Positions 59,152 through 64,000 of a stretch of 64,000 bases of DNA are shown one piece after another. The stretch is from DATLLN01 sp963720885 (GTDB lineage Bacteria; Actinomycetota; Thermoleophilia; Gaiellales; JAICJC01): NCBI GenBank assembly GCA_963720885.1, contig CAVRGW010000002.1:248001-312000 (forward strand). The letters are read 5' to 3'. A program made the position numbers and the translations under genes. Numbering within the stretch: the first letter of the stretch is position 1; every line of letters starts with the position of its first letter. Under the pieces are notes generated by a model. The model saw only the letters and a program-made list of their open reading frames with translations. It did not search any database and was not told the DNA's origin.

Positions 59152-60167
59152 CCGCGACGATGTACTACGAGTCCGACTGCGATCCCACCGCGCTGGCGGG
59201 CAAGACGATCGCGGTCATCGGCTACGGCAGCCAGGGCCACGCCCACGCGCTGAACAACCACGACTCCGGCAACACCGTGGTCGTCGGCGCGCGGCCGGAC
59301 TCGCGCGCATGGTCGGCGGCGTCGGCGGACGGGCTTCCCGTTGCCTCGGTGGCCGACGCGACCGCGCAGGCGGACGTCGTCATGGTGCTCGTCCCCGACC
59401 ACATCCAGGCCGGCGTCTACCGCGACGAGATCGCGCCCAACCTGCGGCCCGGCTCGATGCTGATGTTCGCGCACGGCCTGAACATCCACTTCGGGCAGAT
59501 CATCCCGGCAAAGGACATCGATGTCGCGATGATCGCGCCCAAGGGACCCGGCCATCTCGTCCGCAGACAGTACGCGCAGGGCATCGGCGTGCCCGGGCTG
59601 ATCGCCGTGCATCAGGACGCGACCGGCAGCGCGAAGCGTCTGGCGCTCGCCTACGGCCACGGCATCGGCTGCGCCCGCGGCGGGCTGATCGAAACGACCT
59701 TCCGCGAGGAGACCGAGACCGACCTGTTCGGCGAGCAGGCCGTCCTCTGCGGCGGCACGACGCGGCTCGTGCAGCTCGGGTTCGAGACGCTGGTCGAGGC
59801 CGGCTACCAGCCGGAGATCGCATACTTCGAGTGCCTCCACGAGCTCAAGCTGATCGTCGACCTGATGTACGAGGGCGGCATGGCGAAGATGCGCGACTCG
59901 ATCTCCGACACCGCCGAGTACGGCGACCTGACGGTCGGCCCGCGGATCGTCGACGACAGCGTCCGCGACCGCATGCGCGCGCAGCTCAGGGAGATCCAGG
60001 AGGGCCGCTTCGCCCGCGACCTGATCACCGAGGAGGCGGCCGGCCGGCCGCAGTTCCAGGCGCTCCGCCGTCGCGCGGCCGAACACGAGATCGAGGAGGT
60101 CGGCGCCCGCCTGCGCTCGATGATGCCCTGGACGCAGGAGGGCGCGGAGGAGAAGGCGGAAGCTTAG
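59148..60167 (+). CDS. ilvC: Ketol-acid reductoisomerase, class I
   Basis: A 339-residue enzyme converting acetolactate to dihydroxyisovalerate. The NADPH motif is V-I-G-Y-G-S-Q-G-H-A-H-A. Metal ligands are in T-D-L-F-G-E-Q-A-V-L-C-G-G and Y-F-E-C-L-H-E-L-K-L-I-V-D. Single C-terminal knotted domain length marks class I. It is the last gene of the operon; the 58-nt palindrome follows six bases after the stop. ilvD and ilvE are not in the window. Confidence 0.96.
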   Translation: MTATMYYESDCDPTALAGKTIAVIGYGSQGHAHALNNHDSGNTVVVGARPDSRAWSAASADGLPVASVADATAQADVVMVLVPDHIQAGVYRDEIAPNLRPGSMLMFAHGLNIHFGQIIPAKDIDVAMIAPKGPGHLVRRQYAQGIGVPGLIAVHQDATGSAKRLALAYGHGIGCARGGLIETTFREETETDLFGEQAVLCGGTTRLVQLGFETLVEAGYQPEIAYFECLHELKLIVDLMYEGGMAKMRDSISDTAEYGDLTVGPRIVDDSVRDRMRAQLREIQEGRFARDLITEEAAGRPQFQALRRRAAEHEIEEVGARLRSMMPWTQEGAEEKAEA

Positions 60168-60172
60168 TTGCT

Positions 60173-60230
60173 TGTGCCAGGGGGTCAGGATCCTTGGCAC
60201 ATGTGCCAAGGATCCTGACCCCCTGGCACA
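60173..60230. repeat. Perfect 58-nt palindrome after ilvC
   Basis: Bases 60173-60201 and 60202-60230 are exact reverse complements with no spacer. Each 29-base arm is bracketed by TGTGCCA and TGGCACA around GGGGGTCAGGATCCT, so each arm is itself partly palindromic. It can act as the ilvC terminator on the plus strand. The GGGTCAG core recalls the elements at 31623 and 42440. Confidence 0.85.
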
Positions 60231-60280
60231 CTCACCGCACCGGTGGCCAACCGCCGGCCACACGCCGCTACGCTCCCGCC

Positions 60281-61669
60281 GTGCCCAGCCGCTATCTCCG
60301 CCCGGGCAGCCCCACCGACGAGCTGCGGGCCGACTTCGACCGGATCCGCGCAGAGTTCGACGTCACCGTCGGCTTCCCCGACGACGTGACGGCGGAGGCC
60401 GAGCGATCCGCGGCGGCACCGCTCGACACGGCCGGCCGGGTCGATCTGACGGACGTCCCCTGGGTGACGATCGACCCGCCGGGGAGCATGGATCTCGACC
60501 AGGCGATGCACCTGGAGCGCACGGCGGACGGCTTCGTCGTCCGCTACGCGATCGCCGACGTCGCCGCGCACGTGCCACCCGGGTCGCTGCTCGAACAGGA
60601 GGCGTGGAAGCGCGGCACCACCGTCTACTGCCCGGACATCAAGGCGCCCCTCTACCCCACGTCCCTGTCCGAGGGCGCGGCCAGCCTGTTGCCGGACCAG
60701 ACGCGGCCGGCGATCGTCTTCACGATCCAGCTCGACGCGGAGGGCGAGCGCACCTCGGCACGGGTCGAGCGCGCGACTGTCTGCAGCACCGCGAAGCTCA
60801 CGTACGGGAGCGCAGAGGTGCCGCACCTGAAGGAGATCGGCCGCCTGCGGATGGCGATCGCCCGCCGCCGTGGCGCGGTCAGCCTGAACGCCCCGGCGCA
60901 GGAGGTGATCGCCGACCCCTCGTCGCCGCTGGGATATCGCCTCGAGCTGGAGCCGCGCGTCGAGTCGGAGGACTGGAACGCCGAGATCTCCCTGCTGGCG
61001 GGGATGGCGGCCGCCGACCTGATGGCCGAGCGCGGCTTCGGACTGCTCCGCGTGATGGGCGGCGCGGACGAGTACCGGCTGACGCGGCTGCGGCGCGTCG
61101 CACACGGGCTGCACGTCGAGTGGCCGGAGGACGAGCCGTACCGCGACTTCGTCGGCCGGCTCGACCCGGCTCGGCCGCGCGACGCCGTCATCCTGGAGGA
61201 GGCGCGCGGCGTGATGGGGCACGCGTCCTACCTGTACTTCGACGGGACGCCGCCGAAGGACGCGATCCACGCCGGGATCGCCGCGCGCTACGCGCACACG
61301 ACCGCGCCGCTGCGCCGGCTCGCCGACCGCTACGTCCTCGACCTGCTGGCCGGCGGCGGCGACCGCGCCACGCTGGAGCGGCTGCCGAAGGCGATGGCGG
61401 AGGCGCAGACGCGGGGCGGCCGGGTCGAGCACGCCGTCATCGACCTGATGGAGACGCGGATGCTCGAGCACCGCATCGGCGAGAGGTTCGAGGCAACGCC
61501 GCTCGAGGAGGATCGCCGCGGGACGGTGATCCAGATCGCCGAACCGCCGGTTCGCGCACGGCTGCATGCGGACCCGCGGCCGCCGCTGGGCCGGCGCGTC
61601 GCGGTGCTGCTGGTGCGAGCCGACCCGCGCTCGCGCTCGCTCGAGTTCAGGCCCGCGCCGACGAGCTGA
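60281..61669 (+). CDS. RNase II/RNB-domain exoribonuclease
   Basis: A 462-residue RNB-domain protein. The catalytic Asp cluster is I-D-P-P-G-S-M-D-L-D-Q-A-M, with Y-A-I-A-D-V-A-A-H-V and R-Y-A-H-T-T-A-P-L-R-R-L-A-D-R-Y near the C-terminus. The usual N-terminal cold-shock domains and C-terminal S1 domain of RNase R are missing or very short. This short form is common in Actinobacteria. It degrades RNA 3' to 5'. GTG 60281. The end overlaps the convergent MFS gene by 23 bases. Confidence 0.9.
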   Translation: MPSRYLRPGSPTDELRADFDRIRAEFDVTVGFPDDVTAEAERSAAAPLDTAGRVDLTDVPWVTIDPPGSMDLDQAMHLERTADGFVVRYAIADVAAHVPPGSLLEQEAWKRGTTVYCPDIKAPLYPTSLSEGAASLLPDQTRPAIVFTIQLDAEGERTSARVERATVCSTAKLTYGSAEVPHLKEIGRLRMAIARRRGAVSLNAPAQEVIADPSSPLGYRLELEPRVESEDWNAEISLLAGMAAADLMAERGFGLLRVMGGADEYRLTRLRRVAHGLHVEWPEDEPYRDFVGRLDPARPRDAVILEEARGVMGHASYLYFDGTPPKDAIHAGIAARYAHTTAPLRRLADRYVLDLLAGGGDRATLERLPKAMAEAQTRGGRVEHAVIDLMETRMLEHRIGERFEATPLEEDRRGTVIQIAEPPVRARLHADPRPPLGRRVAVLLVRADPRSRSLEFRPAPTS

Positions 61670-62879
61670 GCCGCTCCAGCCCGCGGACGCTGGGCATGCA
61701 CAGCAGGAACACCGTGGAGACGCCGAGCCAGCCGACCGAGATCCACAGCGTCTCGGCGACGCCCAGCCTCGCGGCGACCGGTCCGGCCAGTGCCATCCCC
61801 ACCGGCATCAGGGCGAACGTGGCCGCCCGCTCGTAGCTCGCCACGCGCGCCAGGGCCTTGCGGGGGACGCGCTGCTGCACCGTCGTGTCCCATAGCACCA
61901 GGTAGAGCGACACCGCTGCGCCCGCCGGCACGGCCGCCAGGGCGATGCTCCAGGTCGGTGCGGCCACCGCCAGCAGGGCGAGCATCGGCGCGAACGCCGC
62001 ATTGATGACCACGGCGACGAGCAGCGGCCGCCGCGGGTGCACGCGCAGCCCGGCCGCCCCGCCGGCGACCGTGCCCAGCCCGTACGCGGCGCTGATCAGC
62101 GCCCACGACGACGCGCCGTCGAGTTCGCGGTTGGCGACGATCGGCCCGAGCACCCAGTACGGCCCCCAGATCACCAGCACCCACAGCCCCGTGTCCAGCA
62201 CCATCGCCATCAGCCAGAGACGGGATCGCACCTCCGACCAGCCGCGGGCGAGATCCTCCCGGAACCCGCTGGGCTCGGCGTCGACCGCGTGACGGCCGAC
62301 GGCCATCCGTGAGAGCACCGCCGCGGCGACCAGGAACGACGCGGCGTCCGCGAGGATCGCCCATCCCGCCCCCGCGGTGGCCACCAGGATGCCAGCGATC
62401 ACCGGACCCGCGACTCGCGCCACGTTCGACTCCAGATGGCGCAGCGCGTTGGCGCGCTGCAGCAGCTCCTCGGGCACGGTCTCCGGGAGCAGCCCGGCCC
62501 ACGCCGGCTGGTGGAACGCGTCGGCAGCCCCACCGACCGTCGCAAGCACCGCGAGCTGCCAGACCTGCGCATGGCCGGAGATCAGCAGCACGCCCATCGC
62601 CCCCTGCCCCGCCGCCGAGATGACGTCGGCCGCCACCATCACCCGCATCCGCGGCAGGCGGTCGGCCCAGACACCGCCTGCCAGCAGCAGCACCGCCACC
62701 GGCACCAGCTCCGCCCCGAGCACGACGCCCAGCGCGGTCGGCGAGTCGGTCAGCTCCAGCACCGCGAAGGCCAGCGCGATCGGCGTCATCCACGACCCCA
62801 GCAGCGATACCGCCTGGGCGGCGAACAGCAGCCGGTAGTCCCGCTCGGCGAACGGGGCGAGGGAAGGGGTGAGCGGCAT
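61647..62879 (-). CDS. MFS transporter
   Basis: A 410-residue membrane protein with about 12 helices. The family loop is G-G-V-W-A-D-R-L-P-R-M-R-V-M, a variant of G-x-x-x-D-R-x-x-R-R. It resembles the MFS_3/enterobactin-exporter-like group of efflux proteins. Substrate unknown. ATG 62879 is chosen from the family start (A-E-R-D-Y-R-L-L-F-A-A-Q). Confidence 0.88.
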   Translation of the reverse strand: MPLTPSLAPFAERDYRLLFAAQAVSLLGSWMTPIALAFAVLELTDSPTALGVVLGAELVPVAVLLLAGGVWADRLPRMRVMVAADVISAAGQGAMGVLLISGHAQVWQLAVLATVGGAADAFHQPAWAGLLPETVPEELLQRANALRHLESNVARVAGPVIAGILVATAGAGWAILADAASFLVAAAVLSRMAVGRHAVDAEPSGFREDLARGWSEVRSRLWLMAMVLDTGLWVLVIWGPYWVLGPIVANRELDGASSWALISAAYGLGTVAGGAAGLRVHPRRPLLVAVVINAAFAPMLALLAVAAPTWSIALAAVPAGAAVSLYLVLWDTTVQQRVPRKALARVASYERAATFALMPVGMALAGPVAARLGVAETLWISVGWLGVSTVFLLCMPSVRGLERLSSSARA

Positions 62880-62907
62880 CGGGCGGCAGGCTATCGCCCG
62901 CGCGGGG

Positions 62908-63318
62908 TCAGCTGCGAGCGGCCTGGGCGAGCTCGAGGTAGGCATCGAGCTCGCCGCTCGACGCGTTCTCGACCCCGTTCAGCGTGATCTGCAGCTGCAG
63001 CCCGAGCAGGCGGCAGGGCAGATCGCTGGGCGCCCACGGCACCGCCAGGATGAAGCGCGCGTGCTCCTCACCGGTGTCCCGCCCGACGATCCGGTAGACC
63101 CAGCGGAGCGTGTGATCGGGCCCTTCCACCTGCCAGCCGAACACCGCGAGCTGCTCGCCCGCACGCTCGGCGTCGGTGCGGGGCGACTCCATCAGCCCGC
63201 GCATGATCTCCAGGACCGCGCCGCTGCCCGCCGGACTCCCGCTGTGGACGTCGATCAGCGATGAGAGGAGCAGCGGCTCGGGGCAGAGCTCGCTCGTGCC
63301 TTCGTGGTCGGAGAACAC
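62908..63318 (-). CDS. Hypothetical protein
   Basis: About 136 residues, soluble, mixed alpha/beta (V-F-G-W-Q-V-E-G-P, L-R-W-V-Y-R-I-V-G-R-D, R-F-I-L-A-V-P-W-A-P). No domain is recognised. GTG 63318 is chosen; ATG 63354 would add 12 residues. It is divergent from the alpha/beta hydrolase gene and 28 bases upstream of the MFS gene on the same strand, so it may be co-transcribed with it. Confidence 0.6.
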   Translation of the reverse strand: MFSDHEGTSELCPEPLLLSSLIDVHSGSPAGSGAVLEIMRGLMESPRTDAERAGEQLAVFGWQVEGPDHTLRWVYRIVGRDTGEEHARFILAVPWAPSDLPCRLLGLQLQITLNGVENASSGELDAYLELAQAARS

Positions 63319-63456
63319 CCTCCGAGCGTACGGCCGGTCGGGGGATGCCGCCACCCCACCTGTGGGGGATTCCGCCGCCGCGGGAACCGATCAGCTGGGT
63401 GCCGTCGAAGACCTGGTATGGCCGCCGTTGACGACCACTCGCTAGCCTCCCCGGGA

Positions 63457-64000
63457 ATGACAGACACCGGGACGTCGCCCTCCGTCTGGACACTGTCGCC
63501 GGCCGGGGCGGCACGCGCGATCGCGATCGTCGCCCACGGTGGCCGGGCAAACTCGACCGCGCCGGCATCCCGCGCCGGCCGGCCGGCGCTGCGTATGTAC
63601 CCGTTCACGATCGGCCTGCACCGCAGCGGGCGCCGGGAGGGCCTGGCGGTCGCCCAGCTCCGCTACCGGGTGGTCGGCTTCAACGACGGCGACCCCGTCA
63701 GGGACGTCGAGTGGGCGATCGGCGAGCTGCGCGGGCGGTTCGGCGAGCTGCCGGTGTGCCTCGTGGGGCACTCGATGGGAGCGCGGGCCTGCATCCGCGC
63801 GGCGGGCGCCGACGGCGTGGTCGCCGTGGCCGGGTTGGCGCCGTGGCTGACGGCGGAGGATCCGGTCGAGCAGGTGGCCGGCCGCACGGTGATGCTGGCC
63901 CACGGAGCCCGCGACCGCATCACCGACCCCGCCCGGTCGCTGGCCTGGGCCGAGCTGGCATATCCCATTGCCGGCCGTCTCTGCCGCTTCGAGGTCGCCC
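63457..64000 (+). CDS. Alpha/beta hydrolase, start (partial)
   Basis: The first 181 codons; the gene runs past the window end. V-A-H-G-G is the likely oxyanion region. The nucleophile elbow is V-G-H-S-M-G (Ser in G-H-S-M-G), with V-M-L-A-H-G-A-R-D-R-I preceding the expected acid residue. It is a dienelactone-hydrolase-like or esterase type of cytosolic hydrolase. ATG 63457 is chosen because the fold starts there. Confidence 0.8.
   Translation, partial: MTDTGTSPSVWTLSPAGAARAIAIVAHGGRANSTAPASRAGRPALRMYPFTIGLHRSGRREGLAVAQLRYRVVGFNDGDPVRDVEWAIGELRGRFGELPVCLVGHSMGARACIRAAGADGVVAVAGLAPWLTAEDPVEQVAGRTVMLAHGARDRITDPARSLAWAELAYPIAGRLCRFEVA

Overview
The window is very GC-rich bacterial chromosome with tightly packed genes, many GTG starts, frequent 4-base ATGA/GTGA stop-start overlaps and several apparently leaderless genes. 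Together with CsoR, PucR-type and ROK regulators, a class III aminotransferase-rich gene set and NlpC/P60 proteins with a PcsB-like coiled coil, this points to Actinomycetota, most likely a Thermoleophilia (Solirubrobacterales/Gaiellales-like) organism. That placement is an inference from gene style, not from a marker gene. No rRNA, tRNA, CRISPR array, transposase or prophage gene was seen.

Layout. 1-8.4 kb: end of a DDAH-type hydrolase, M20 deacylase, GNAT, EamA transporter, DUF218, glycosyltransferase, then a copper module (DUF4396 divergent from copA-csoR, with a CsoR operator between them), HAD phosphatase and AlkA-like glycosylase. 8.4-23.5 kb: a broken PhyH gene, then a two-part amino-sugar/glycoside locus (ROK repressor, ABC importer, Gfo/Idh oxidoreductase, two BadF-type kinases, DegT aminotransferase, GH4 glycosidase, SIS isomerase, NodB-type deacetylase, MsmX-type ATPase). 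The two parts share a palindromic ROK-like operator. Three of its transport genes carry a single-base frameshift. 23.5-31 kb: response regulator with a PhoU-like partner, YhhQ transporter, class III aminotransferase, proline dehydrogenase, UbiA prenyltransferase, exonuclease VII (xseA-xseB). 31-36.7 kb: P-loop kinase, a palindromic repeat element, a TetR-controlled Rieske oxygenase/unknown protein/acyl-CoA dehydrogenase operon, aquaporin-arsR divergent from thioredoxin. 36.7-42.4 kb: threonine synthase behind a SAM-I riboswitch, sulfite/nitrite reductase, GntR regulator, NlpC/P60 hydrolase and a frameshifted cupredoxin. 42.5-50.8 kb: a polyamine locus (GABA-type aminotransferase and PotABCD-type importer, divergent from an omega-aminotransferase and a PucR regulator). 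50.8-54 kb: a nucleoid-protein-like orphan and an ABC-2 exporter. 54-60.2 kb: a branched-chain amino acid operon leuA-leuB-ilvB-ilvN-ilvC behind a leucine-rich leader peptide. 60.2-64 kb: a perfect 58-nt palindrome, RNase II-type exonuclease, MFS transporter, a hypothetical gene and the start of an alpha/beta hydrolase.

How it works together. The window mixes biosynthesis (Leu/Ile/Val, Thr, sulfite reduction) under RNA-level control with scavenging systems for amino sugars, polyamines and proline, each next to a local regulator. The most distinctive signals are the SAM-I riboswitch on a threonine-synthase-family gene, the leu/ilv leader peptide, the split amino-sugar regulon, the palindromic intergenic elements, and a cluster of one-base frameshifts in otherwise well-conserved genes, which needs read-level confirmation.
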